DNA of 64,000 nucleotides from positions 496,001 to 560,000 of the forward strand of contig JAQSEB010000049.1 of assembly GCA_030063045.1 (NCBI GenBank). The letters are read 5' to 3'. How positions within the stretch are numbered: the first letter of the stretch is position 1; each line of letters begins with the position of its first letter. Positions 39,101-49,557 of the stretch are shown piece after piece. Origin of the DNA: Pratylenchus scribneri (Eukaryota > Nematoda > Chromadorea > Rhabditida > Pratylenchidae). Made by a program: the position numbers and the translations under genes. Under the pieces are notes generated by a model. That model made no database searches and was not told the DNA's origin. It worked only from the letters and a program-made list of their open reading frames with translations.

Positions 39101-42100
39101 ACATTGCCTCATTGAGTTCCTCATCCACTGTTCGAAATGATTTGTTCCTGACGGACATTCGAACGGGTCAAAAACGACGCATTCGACCCGAGCAAGAGGA
39201 ATCGCCGGTGGAAGCAATTCGCGTGTCGCATTATAGGTTTGCAAAATTAGTAAATGAATTTGGAATTTTGGAGGCAATTTTTGAATGGGACATTTTTAAT
39301 TTCTTTAATTTAACTGTCCTATCTCGACCAGAGTTAATTAACTCTCCCAGCAGAAAACTCTAAATATTGATTAACAAATTGAGGAATAAAATTGAAAATT
39401 AATTTAAAAAATGAATAATTAAATGTTTGCATCCTATAAAAATGCAAAATTAAATTCATAAAAATCCATATTTTATTTTTCCAGTTCCTATTTGGCCATT
39501 TCCTTTCGACAACATCCCCTGGAAATTTGGGACCTAGGAACGCAAAGATTGCTTCGTCGAATGAATAAACGGTGCCCAATAATTGTGGACATGTGCTGGA
39601 GTGGAAAACATCATCAAGCCAAAATGGTCGGGGAAAAGACGCGGATTTACCGCGAAAATTTGGTCGTTTTGGACAATGACAATCATTTGTGAGTTTACTA
39701 ATTAAATTTAATATTTAAAAATAAATTATTTATGTTTAACAAAAGCAATTTTTCAGGTACCATGTAGTGGTGAAGGGATTGCATGTTAGGGATGGGAAGG
39801 AAGTGTCCACCCAATGGAAGAGCGGTGCCGCCTTTTTGCGTTGTATGGTTTGGAAGGTTTTCAATTTCATTTTAAATATAATTAAAAATCTATTCTCAAT
39901 AAAAATGATTTAATTAATTAATTAATTAATTTCAAAGGAGGATGTGTTGGCATTTGGCGACTCCGCCGGCCGAATTGGTGTCTGGGATTTAGCCCGTTCG
40001 CAATGTCGACAATCTGGCCTAAGCCATTCCACCCGAGGTCCAGTCCACCGAATTGTGTTTTCCAAACTGGCCGGCGATTATACTTTAGCGGTTTCTTTTT
40101 ATTTAATTTTTAATTGGGAAATAATTAAATAGAACATTGATAAAAAAAATTTATTTTAAAATTTAAATTTATTTTAATATGGGAATAATTACCTAGTACA
40201 TTGGAAAAGATTTTAGTTTAAAATTTAAAAATTTTTCCGGATTTTAACTTTATTTAATTAAAAATTCGAACTTTAAAAAATATAAAAAAAATATTGCAAA
40301 TATCTCACCAACGAGTTTAATAATTAAAAAAATATTTTTTTTCAGGCCCAACATCCAACTTCAATCGTGATTTGGGACACTGAAAAATTGAGCGTAATTT
40401 TCTCAATCCAACGCTCGGGGCTTAGCATAATTGATGTAGATATTTGCGGATTGACGCCAGGCAAGTCATTTACAGCCAACAAATTAATTTTATTTAATTT
40501 TGCAGTTTATTTGACTTCGGATGGAATGTTCCGAATGGCATTGTCCTCCACTGATAATGAGAAGGAACGGAACACGTCTATTAATGATTCGGGTAATTTT
40601 ATTATATATTTCATTTTAAAAATAAATCCTAAATCCAATTCACCCATGTAGAAACGCCTCTTCTCCTTCAGCCAAAATACATTGAAGCAATCCAACAAAT
40701 TGCATCAACACCAACAATTGATGACAAAAAATCATTGCTCAAAGAAATGGACCCGGTGGATTGCGATTTTTTGCTTGACCGAATTGCCCAAAAGCCAAAT
40801 TCACTTCAACGATTGGCTTTTGCCCATCAATTCAATGGCAATTCGGCGCTGGCCAATTTTTGTAGAGTCGTGGACGGCGCAAAATGTGACAGAGAACAAC
40901 AATTACCAACCGAATTGTTGCTTTTCTGGGGCAAAGAGGCTTATAAGGTTTACAATAATTATTTAAAAAATGAAAAAGAAAAGGATAAAAAAGAAAAGAC
41001 CCCAAGGGAATTGAACCGCGACTAAAGAAGAAAAAATCCAGGGCGTTTATCCATTAGGCCATCGGGTCCAACGGCGATGGATTAAAAATTAAAATTATAT
41101 TTTGGAATAAAATAAAATTTAATTTCAATAATTTCCCATAAATTGACAGAAACGAATGGAATTGTTGACCCGGCTTCTTCTCGCAACGAGTCGAAATGAA
41201 CAACAATTGGAACAGGCAATTGAGAAATGCATAATCATGAAAAAGGTTGGTCCTATTTATTTTTTAATATTAAAAATTTTAAGAAAATTGTTTTGAATTT
41301 TCGAATTAAAATATTCAATTTTTTCCAAATTCACGAATATTTTGTGATTTTTTACAGACCGAATTGGCCATGTACTATTTGTTGAACAATGAACAAATGC
41401 TTTCAAACCGCCGGGAGACAATTCGACTGAATGGTCAGAAATTTATAAATAAATTATTAATTAATTTAATTATTTCTACAGCCTTTCGTGCCTGCGTTCT
41501 GTCAGCCAATTTCGAAGGCGAAGAGGCCAAATGTTTGGTTAAGTTGACTGCCACAAATTTAATTGCTCAAAATTTCGTTTCTGGTTCGTTTTTTCATAAA
41601 ATTTTTTATTTAATTTTTGATTTAATTATTTCCAAAATATTAATTTATCCTCTATTCAGAAGGAATTCAATTGCTTTGTTTGATTGACCAAAGTTTGGAT
41701 GCCTGCAAATATTTGATTTCTCAAGGCCTCTGGGAAAGAAGTTTGTTATATTCAAAGGTTGGATTTGGATTTAAAAAAATTGAAAAATTCAAATTAATAA
41801 TTAGATAAATCCAAATTGCGATTTTGTGGAAATCTACGGCCGCTATGCGGAATATTTGGAATCAATTGGACGGAAGGTTAATTAAATTTTCGATAAATTA
41901 AATTTTTTATTATTATTAATTTAAAAAATAAGCATTTAAAATCATTATTCATTATTTCCATCATCTTTTTTTTTTCAGAGTTTGGCATTGATGGTTTTGG
42001 TCAATTTGGGCGGAAAATTACGACAACATGAACGTTTTGGCCCTCTAATCGAAGGAATGGCAAATGCACAAGAAATTAGTCGAATTTTGAAAATTGCAGA

Positions 42101-42107
42101 AGAATAA
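36101..42107 (+). CDS. WDR11: WDR11, WD-repeat protein of endosome-to-TGN vesicle capture
   Basis: Twenty-one exons: 36101-36159, 36205-36316, 36568-36739, 36815-37012, 37128-37468, 37864-38115, 38197-38297, 38499-38777, 39057-39236, 39485-39688, 39757-39856, 39938-40090, 40346-40460, 40506-40592, 40652-40947, 41150-41245, 41358-41433, 41482-41583, 41660-41757, 41805-41876 and 41979-42107, giving 1073 residues (human about 1224). Family landmarks along the length: GIIAFGCHSTLVFLDARRL, ASSDISGNIFVWDVRLG, SLDPFEPNRMA, LPCARRDALFLVHQNGLC, AAIGTSVGIVHLVDVFAGK, SYLAISFRQHPLEIWDLG, LAFGDSAGRIGVWDLARS and IQLLCLIDQSLDACKYL. Two beta-propellers are followed by a helical C-terminus. In other animals WDR11 binds FAM91A1 and acts in AP-1 vesicle tethering. 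Intron 36740-36814 lacks any AG and appears to end in TG. Intron 40461-40505 starts with GC (CAG|GCAAGT). The last codons lie in a tandem duplication. Confidence 0.93.
38894..38967 (+). other. tRNA-like sequence in WDR11 intron
   Basis: TAGTCGAATTGGTAACGG resembles box A, and GGGTTCGATTCCC is a good box B with paired T stem. The acceptor stem pairs only partly (about five of seven) and the anticodon arm is weak, so a tRNA pseudogene or SINE head is more likely than an active tRNA. Confidence 0.35.
40997..41067 (-). tRNA. tRNA-Arg-like gene or pseudogene in WDR11 intron
   Basis: Read on the minus strand it starts GACCCGATGGCCTAATGGAT, the usual tRNA-Arg D-arm layout, and ends GGTTCAATTCCCTTGGGGTC. 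Six of seven acceptor pairs form. The anticodon stem is weak, with GT pairs and an oversized T-rich loop, so the anticodon cannot be assigned with confidence and this may be a pseudogene. Confidence 0.4.
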
Positions 42108-42446
42108 TAAATTATAATATTGGATTTTTGATACAGAACAGAGCTTTATTGAATTATACTCCACAAATTCCCATTGATTTTATTTTAGTCCACTCCAAAA
42201 TAATGTGATTTTTCTTATTTAAATTGACCAAAAATCTATTTTTTGATTGTATAAAATTATTTACGAATTTTGAAAATTGCAGAAGAATAATAAATTATAA
42301 TATTGGATTTTTGATACAGAACAGAGCTTTATTGAATTATACTCCACAAATTCCCATTGATTTTATTTTAGTCCACTCCAAAATAATGTGATTTTTCTTA
42401 TTTAAATTGACCAAAAATCTATTTTTTGATTGTATAAAATTATTTA
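42081..42446 (+). repeat. 183-bp tandem duplication of the WDR11 3' end
   Basis: Two apparently identical 183-bp copies, 42081-42263 and 42264-42446. Each contains the last nine codons including the stop, plus the first part of the 3' flank. Only the first copy is joined to the reading frame. Confidence 0.9.
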
Positions 42447-42481
42447 AAATAAACTGATGCATCCATTAAAACAGAAGATGC

Positions 42482-42930
42482 AAAACAATTTTTATATCAT
42501 TATATAGCCCAGAATCTGCCCTTTAATTTGATATAAAATTTATTTAATTTGGCCAATTTATTCCAGAGTTATGGCCCGAAAATCTGGTGCATTCCCCTTT
42601 GGATTTCATCGTTGATTTTTGCCTATTAAGTTCTATAATTTTATTTAAATCAAAACAATTTTTATATCATTATATAGCCTAGAATCTGCCCTTTAATTTG
42701 ATATAAAATTTATTTAATTCGGTAAATTTATTCCAAAGTTATGGCCCAAAAATGCTGCCCACTTCCCTTGGATTTCATCCATGTGTTTTTGCCTATTAAA
42801 TTCTATAATTTTATTTAAATCAAAGAAATTTTTATATCATTTTATAGCCCAGAATCTGCCCTTTAATTTGATATAAAATTTATTTCATTAGGCCAATTTA
42901 TTCCAGAGTTATGGCCCAAAAATGCTGAGC
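42482..42930 (-). repeat. About 170-bp satellite, left arm (about 2.7 units)
   Basis: Units start near 42491, 42660 and 42831 (TTTTTATATCATTATATAG), a spacing of 169-171 bp. Orientation is opposite to that of the right arm. Confidence 0.85.
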
Positions 42931-42984
42931 ACAATTCTTCCAATTGCCCTTTCATCCTTAAATAAAAGAAATTAAGTTCATCGT

Positions 42985-43560
42985 CCAGTGACCGCCTAGC
43001 GCATTGGTAATGTGCTTGGGTGAAAGTGGTTCGGGTTCGATTCCCGGCCGGGGATTGTATTTTTCCCCCTGCTTCCTTGTTCGCATTGAAGTGATGTCGT
43101 TGCCTCTCATGAACCAATAGAGTTAATACACAACAGCCGAGTTCCCGAGGGCTAGCCCTCCTCCAAAAGGAGTTTGGGGGCGCTTAGGCGACTGTGGGCC
43201 TCTTGGTTTGGGTTCCAAGACGGATACCATGCGGCACTATATGTGTCGGCGGACATGGGCCGACGTCCCCATTGGAGCATGAGAGGTGTCGATGTTCCCG
43301 ATTTGTGGCTTGGAAGTTAGGGCCATCTTCCCTAATCGACCAAGAGCTAGACGAATATACTCAATGGAAGAACTGGCACGGTTACGCCGACATTGAGGAG
43401 CCCTCATTTTTAGCATTTTTTTTTCAAATTAAAATCATTATGGAATTGGAAATTGGAGAAAAAAAGATGAAACAAATGGATTTAATTTGTATTTTGCCTT
43501 CATTTTTGCATACTTTTGCTTCATATTTCAGTTGTTAATCATCGTAAGACATGGTGAATA
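42985..43560 (+). mobile_element. tRNA-derived SINE-like module, left copy
   Basis: Begins with a tRNA-like head: box A TAGCGCATTGGTAATGTGC and box B GGGTTCGATTCCC, then GGCCGGGGATTG. The body is non-coding, GC-richer than its surroundings, with a CGAGGGCTAGCCCTC hairpin near 43147. A 114-codon ORF (43194-43538) occurs in both copies but shows no domain. Confidence 0.6.
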
Positions 43561-43660
43561 GACTCATTTGATGCGCAAGAGTGGATTTAGTATAAAAATT
43601 TCAAATCCAACTTATAATTGATAATAGCCCAAAAAGAATTGAGGAATATAAAGGGAAATA

Positions 43661-44400
43661 GTTTTTTGGCCATATCTTTGCTGGATGGCCATATATCGGA
43701 TACGAAATTGAAATTTTGCCTGTTAATTCGATCATTGCGCGTCGAATGAGCTATGGCCAAGGCCAAGTTGTTTTTACCGAAATTTGGACCCTCAATCCTC
43801 CATAAACCATAAAGCCCATTGGAATAAGGTGAAGTGGTTTTTTGGCCATATCTTTGCTGGATGGCCATATATCGGATACGAAATTGAAATTTTGCCTGTT
43901 AATTCGATCATTGCGCGTCGAATGAGCTATGGCCAAGGCCAAGTTGTTTTTACCGAAATTTGGACCCTCAATCCTCCATAAACCATAAAGCCCATTGGAA
44001 TAAGGTGAAGTGGTTTTTTGGCCATATCTTTGCTGGATGGCCATATATCGGATACGAAATTGAAATTTTGCCTGTTAATTCGATCATTGCGCGTCGAATG
44101 AGCTATGGCCAAGGCCAAGTTGTTTTTACCGAAATTTGGACCCTCAATCCTCCATAAACCATAAAGCCCATTGGAATAAGGTGAAGTGGTTTTTTGGCCA
44201 TATCTTTTGCTGGATGGCCATATATCGGATACGAAATTGAAATTTTGCCTGTTAATTCGATCATTGCGCGTCGAATGAGCTATGGCCAAGGCCAAGTTGT
44301 TTTTACCGAAATTTGGACCCTTAATCCTCCATAAACCATAAAGCCCATTGGAATAAGGTGAAGTGGTTTTTAGGCCATATCTTTGCTGGATGGCCATATA
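43661..44400 (+). repeat. 176-bp tandem array at palindrome centre
   Basis: Units begin at about 43661, 43837, 44013, 44189 and 44366: four full copies and a partial one. They are nearly identical (one copy has an extra T). Each unit starts TTTTTTGGCCATATCTTTGC. Confidence 0.92.
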
Positions 44401-44439
44401 TCGGAATCGAAATTGAAATCTAGACTACTAAATCCACTC

Positions 44440-45040
44440 TTGCGCATCAAATGAGTCTATTCACCATGTCTTACGATGATTAACAACTGAAATATGAAGC
44501 AAAAGTGTGCAAAAATGAAGGCAAAATACAAATTAAATCCATTGTTTCATATTTTTTTTCTCCAAATTTCCAATTCCATAATGATTTTAATTTGAAAAAA
44601 AATGCTAAAAATGAGGGCTCCTCAATGTCGGCGTAACCGTGCCAGTTCTTCCATTGAGTATATTCGTCTAGCTCTTGGTCGATTAGGGAAGATGGCCCTA
44701 ACTTCCAAGCCACAAATCGGGAACATCGACACCTCTCATGCTCCAATGGGGACGTCGGCCCATGTCCGCCGACACATATAGTGCCGCATGGTATCCGTCT
44801 TGGAACCCAAACCAAGAGGCCCACAGTCGCCTAAGCGCCCCCAAACTCCTTTTGGAGGAGGGCTAGCCCTCGGGAACTCGGCTGTTGTGTATTAACTCTA
44901 TTGGTTCATGAGAGGCAACGACATCACTTCAATGCGAACAAGGAAGCAGGGGGAAAAATACAATCCCCGGCCGGGAATCGAACCCGAACCACTTTCACCC
45001 AAGCACATTACCAATGCGCTAGGCGGTCACTGGACGATGA
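44440..45040 (-). mobile_element. tRNA-derived SINE-like module, right inverted copy
   Basis: Reverse complement of 42985-43560, including the tRNA-like head (44950-45035 when read on the minus strand). Differences are a few substitutions and short indels, so the duplication is recent or has been homogenised. Confidence 0.6.
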
Positions 45041-45086
45041 ACTTAATTTCTTCTATTTAAAGGGTGGAGGGGCAATCGGAAGAATT

Positions 45087-46032
45087 GTGCTCAGCATTTT
45101 TGGGTCATAACTCTGGAATAAATTGGCCGAATTAAATAAATTTTATACCAAATTAAAGAGCAGATTCTGGGCCATATAATGATATAAAAATTGTTTTGAT
45201 TTAAATAAAATTATAAAATTTAATTGGCAAAAATCAACGGTGAAATCCAAGGGAAGTGGACAGCATTTTTGGGCCATAACTCGGGAATAAATTGGCCAAA
45301 TTAAATAAATTTTATACAAAATTAAAGGGCAGATTCTGGGCTATAAAATGATATAAAAATTTCTTTGATTTAAATAAAATTATAGAATTTAATAGGCAAA
45401 AACACATGGATGAAATCCAAGGGAAGTGGACAGCATTTTTGGGCCATAACTCGGGAATAAATTGGCCAAATTAAATAAATTTTATACAAAATTAAAGGGC
45501 AGATTCTGGGCTATAAAATGATATAAAAATTGTTTTGATTTAAATAAAATTATAAAATTTAATTGGCAAAAATCAACGGTGAAATCCAAGGGAAGTGGAC
45601 AGCATTTTTGGGCCATAACTCGGGAATAAATTGGCCAAATTAAATAAATTTTATACAAAATTAAAGGGCAGATTCTGGGCTATAAAATGATATAAAAATT
45701 TCTTTGATTTAAATAAAATTATAGAACTTAATAGGCAAAAACACATGGATGAAATCCAAGGGAAGTGGGCAGCATTTTTGGGCCATAACTCTGGAATAAA
45801 TTGGCCAAATTAAATAAATTTTATACAAAATTAAAGGGCAGATTCTGGGCTATAAAATGATATAAAAATTGTTTTGATTTAAATAAAATTATAAAATTTA
45901 ATTGGCAAAAATCAACGGTGAAATCCAAGGGAAGTGGACAGCATTTTTGGGCCATAACTCGGGAATAAATTGGCCAAATTAAATAAATTTTATATCAAAT
46001 TAAAGGGCAGATTCTAGGCTATTAAATCATAT
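45087..46032 (+). repeat. Satellite array of alternating 169- and 170-bp units, right arm
   Basis: CAGCATTTTTGGGYCATAAC recurs at 45092, 45261, 45431, 45600, 45770 and 45939. Units alternate between a type with AAATCAACGGTG and TTGTTTTGATT and a type with AACACATGGATG and TTCTTTGATT, giving a dimeric repeat of about 339 bp. Confidence 0.9.
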
Positions 46033-46290
46033 GGTTTTTTAACTTTATTTCATTTTTCCTATTAATTAAAATGCAGCCATATAATTCGAAAAACATTTAT
46101 TTATTTTAAATGTCTAAGCGAAACAAAATAAAGTTTGAAATAAGTGAGCTGAGATTTTGGGGGAAATAAAGGCAAAAACACAAATTATGGCTTACAAAAT
46201 ATTGTTTTATATGTATGTATGAGTGAGAGGTTAAAATTTTGTGTGATCCGTAATTCATCAATCATCATATTCTTTCCCATCATTCATCCA

Positions 46291-49200
46291 TCAATAAAGC
46301 TTTCCAAGTGTTTGCTTCCATTGGGCCGGCAATTTCGGGCGGATTGATGGCAAATATTGTTTTTCCGTCGACGATTCTTGTTGTTGTTCTCCTTGTCCGG
46401 CATTTTGTCCATCGCCATTGCTCAGGAATGAGCCAAGTGTGATGCCGCCGCCAGCATTGGTTGGATTTGTTGGTTCCATTAATGGTGGCAATGCCGCCGG
46501 CGCCGGTCCCCCACTTTCCAATGTTGTCAAAATTGTCTTCATTGGTTTTGGTTGTTGTTTGGAAGAAAGCGGCGGCGGCGGTGGTGGCAATGTGGCAGAG
46601 CCGGTGGAAAAATTAATTGGAATTGGACTGGCCATTCGGCGATTGTTGTGGCGATGTTGTTGTTGGCGACAAAAAATGGACGAGGCCGGCGAGTAGGGTG
46701 TAAGTCGCTGAAAAATTGTTCAAATTTATTAAAATATATTTTTTTAAATTTAATTTTTAGTTTAGAGAATATTTGGAAATGGGAATTATTAAAAAGCATT
46801 CAAACTTCTTAAAGAAAAGAGAAAATGGGGTCGGGGGTTCGAACCCGCGTGGAGGCATGTAATTTTTTTCTGATGGGAATTTTTTAGTAAAGAGAATATT
46901 CGACAAAATTGAGTCTTTTTTAGGTTGAAATTATTTAAAATAAATATTTTAAAATTTTTAACCAAAAATAAAAGTGAAAAGGGTCGAGAGTTCGAACCCG
47001 CGTGGAGGTGGGAGGTATGTAATTTTTTCTGGTGGGTTAGTGAAAAGAATATTTGGAAAAATTGAGTCTTTTTTTAGGTTGAAATTTATTAAGTGTTTTA
47101 AATTTTTTAAAATTAAATTAAACAACAATTAAATACAAAAAAAGGTCGAAAGTTCGAACCCGCGTGGAGGCTTATAATTTTTTGGTATAAAAATTTTAGG
47201 ACCATTTTTAACACTTACATATTTGAATGATTTTCCGCGTGGTTCCGAGCTCGGCGGCGGATATTGTTGTTCGCCATCGTTGCCTTCACCATTTTCCCGT
47301 CCTCCTCCTCCCCACTTCCTTCGGCTGGGCGGAGTTCCGCCAATTCGCACGGGGATTCGATGGCGCGGCCGAGTGGACACCGGCGTCAATTGATGGTTTT
47401 GATGCATTTGCTTGGATTGAGGCGGCGGCGATTTTTGCACTGACATTTTTGGCGTTGGCATTCGATTGGCGGAATTGGCAGCCGCCGATGGGACGAACAA
47501 TGGGCCAAGCACCAATTTTGGCGGATTCACGGGGAAAGGCGAGAGGAAATCCAACGGCTGAATAATAATAATAATAAATATTAATAAATGAGGGATTTGT
47601 TGAATTTTTTTGAATTTTTCATTCCAAAAAATTATTCTAAGCATTTTGAAAAGGAAAAAGAATTATATGAGAATACTTTCCCTTTCTCAAATTTTATTTT
47701 CCTCATTTTTTAGACAGATTGAAAAATTTTTTTATATATAAAATTTAAAAAATGAAGAGAGCGCTTTCTATCCCCAATTCATATTCCTATGTTTTTTTTA
47801 TAATATTGGTACTAATGGAATTTGTCCCCTACGGGGGAAAGGATGAGGATGAAGAAGAAGGGAGCTAAGGTGATTTTCTTCATTATCTTTTTTATCATCA
47901 TCCTCCTTCCCTTGCAGGAAGACAAACTCCATTAGTACCAAAATATTTTCCAAATTTGCCATATCCCAGAAAACCCTAATTTAAACCTGTTTATCGGACA
48001 AAACGCCCACTGAATTGGAACGTCGCCTCCTTGCACGGTCTCCTCCTCCGGCCGCAAGCGGCGGCAATCCATCCTTTGGACCATGATTTGTTGGTTGTTG
48101 AGCCAAAAATACATTTTCGTCGTCATCCTCTTCGGTTGTGTCCTCATCCGCCGGTGTGACTTTCTTCTGCGGCTGGTCGGTTGGTGGCATTCCTATTCCT
48201 ATTTCGAGTCCGGCGTTCTTAAATTATTAAATCATTTTTATTTGAATAGAATGACATTAATATTGGTGGTTTTTGCCTTTTTCAGTTCCTAGGATTTATA
48301 TTCCCTAGCAGGCACACCGAGCACCGAGCAGCAGGGGGCTGGGACCTGGGAGGGAGTTTACTGAAATCAAATAAAAACCCCCAAGTTTTTCGTTCTCTTG
48401 TTTTTCGGTGCTGGTGGAAAGATTTCTAGTCATTTTTAACCAAAAATTGTCATCAAAATTTTCCGAATTTTAGTGAAAATTTTGCCTAGAAAATCTTCCA
48501 ACTTCCAGCCATTACTTTCAATTCTACTTCAGTTTTTTATTCGGTTGCCATTGGATTGGGGGAAACATTGGAACTTTTTGCCTATTCAGAACTATCTTTT
48601 AATCTTCGAGATTTTTTATTCCAAGGAAAGCACCCTCTCTCTCTTCTCTTATGGCTATAGCCCATCTACCGTCCAAAAATCCAATTTTAAAAAAGAATCA
48701 AAATTTGAAACCTGAATTTCCAAACGTGCCCGATTGAATCGTTCCTTGTATTGGTCCAATTCGAGTTGGAGGGAACCAATGAGTTCTTCGTCGGCTGCAT
48801 GTTGCGAATTCAGTCGCTGATTTTCCACTCGTGCCTCGGCCAAAGCCGTCTCGAAGTTCCTTTTGGAAATTTTCAATTAATGAAGCAAATTTTGGACTTA
48901 CTCAATTTGGCGTTTGAGCCGTCCATTCTGTTCCCGAAGTTGGACATTCTCGCCGCTGGCTGCTCGCCATCCTCGCTGCATTTCCTCCATCAAATCGACC
49001 ACATTCATGACTGAAATATGATGATAATAAGTTGAGAATAATTGTATTGATTTTTTGTGGGAAGTTTGTCTTAATCAGCTCTTAATGCTCTATCAATATT
49101 ACCCCGATCATTCATTCCAATGGGAAGACTTAAAATCATCTAGCAAAAAACCTTAAGTTTCGTTCTCCATAAAACCTTAAGTTTTGGTATAAAAAACCCT

Positions 49201-49557
49201 TGGTTTTGTTCATCCAAAAACCCTAAGTTTTTGGATATTGTCAAAAAAGTTTCATAAATTACTTTTTGTCATATAAACTTTAAGAATTTCTTTCCAGCAG
49301 CTTCTTTGATAAAGAATGCATAATATTCCTAACTGGTGGGATTAATTCCTAACTTTCTCTTGATTTCATTTTCGCCCAGTTAATTGAATAATTGACCCAT
49401 ATTCCCATTTCATTTTTATTTGTAAACCTTGTTGTTCTCTGTGCCCTTCCAGCACTGCTTGTTGGAATTGTTTGCGTATTTTGGTGCAGAGTTCGATGGA
49501 TTTCCGCGATTCATGGGACAAAAGTTGTTGATTTTCATTGTCGTCGGCAGGAAACAT
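46291..49557 (-). CDS. Chimeric gene: duplicated CYK-4 N-terminal coiled coil joined to a Pro/Gly-rich C-terminus
   Basis: Exons on the minus strand: 49557-49428, 49010-48902, 48859-48712, 48217-47987, 47557-47219 and 46707-46291, giving 457 residues with all phases compatible. Exons 1-4 are a close copy of cyk-4 exons 1-4 (12.7-11.9 kb): same intron positions and phases, and long identical blocks such as MQRGWRAASGEN and NFETALAEARVENQRLNSQ. It then departs: after SDKQ there is no C1 finger and no RhoGAP domain. Exons 5-6 encode a Pro/Gly/Gln-rich, basic stretch (RRKWGGGGREN, PPPPPPLSSKQQ) ending QWKQTLGKLY, which I do not recognise. If exons 4 and 5 are one transcript, the product could bind the CYK-4 partner ZEN-4 or CYK-4 itself without GAP activity; this is inference. 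The two halves might instead be separate genes. Confidence 0.65.
46826..47175 (+). repeat. Three intronic copies of a box-B-like motif
   Basis: GTTCGAACCCGCGTGGAGG occurs near 46842, 46989 and 47151, each preceded by GGTCG and followed, usually, by TAATTTTTT. Spacing is about 150-160 bp within one intron of the chimeric gene. Box-B-like GTTCGAACCC suggests degenerate tRNA-derived repeats. No full tRNA fold is visible. Confidence 0.6.
47806..47942. mobile_element. Hairpin/MITE-like element, 137 bp
   Basis: TTGGTACTAATGGAATTTGT at the left is matched by the complement at the right (CTCCATTAGTACCAA), and the inner parts (GATGAGGATGAAG against ATCATCCTCC) pair loosely. It lies in the intron joining the CYK-4-like and Pro-rich halves of the chimeric gene. 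No clear target duplication. Confidence 0.6.

Larger units (their letters stand above)
42482..46032. other. Compound palindrome: satellite, tRNA-headed module, 176-bp array, then inverted module and satellite
   Basis: The left arm (42482-43604) and right arm (44426-46032) are inverted copies. Both contain about 170-bp satellite units on the outside and a roughly 650-bp module on the inside, almost identical apart from small indels. The centre (43605-44425) is a directly repeated 176-bp array. Whether it arose by a fold-back transposon, by inverted duplication or as an assembly join is not decided by the sequence. Confidence 0.85.

Noticed and set aside
43194..43538. 114-codon ORF present in both palindrome arms as a possible gene
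   Set aside because: It overlaps the tRNA-headed repeat module, has no domain, and duplication of the repeat alone explains its presence twice.
43751..44397. Overlapping repetitive ORFs (MAIQQRYGQK-type) on the minus strand
   Set aside because: They are readings of the 176-bp tandem array, where the unit length simply lets frames run on.
47639..47806. Independent start for the Pro-rich half of the chimeric gene at about 47644 (MLRIIFWNEK...)
   Set aside because: This segment precedes a good acceptor (TTATTATTCAG at 47558) and looks intronic; not excluded without transcripts.
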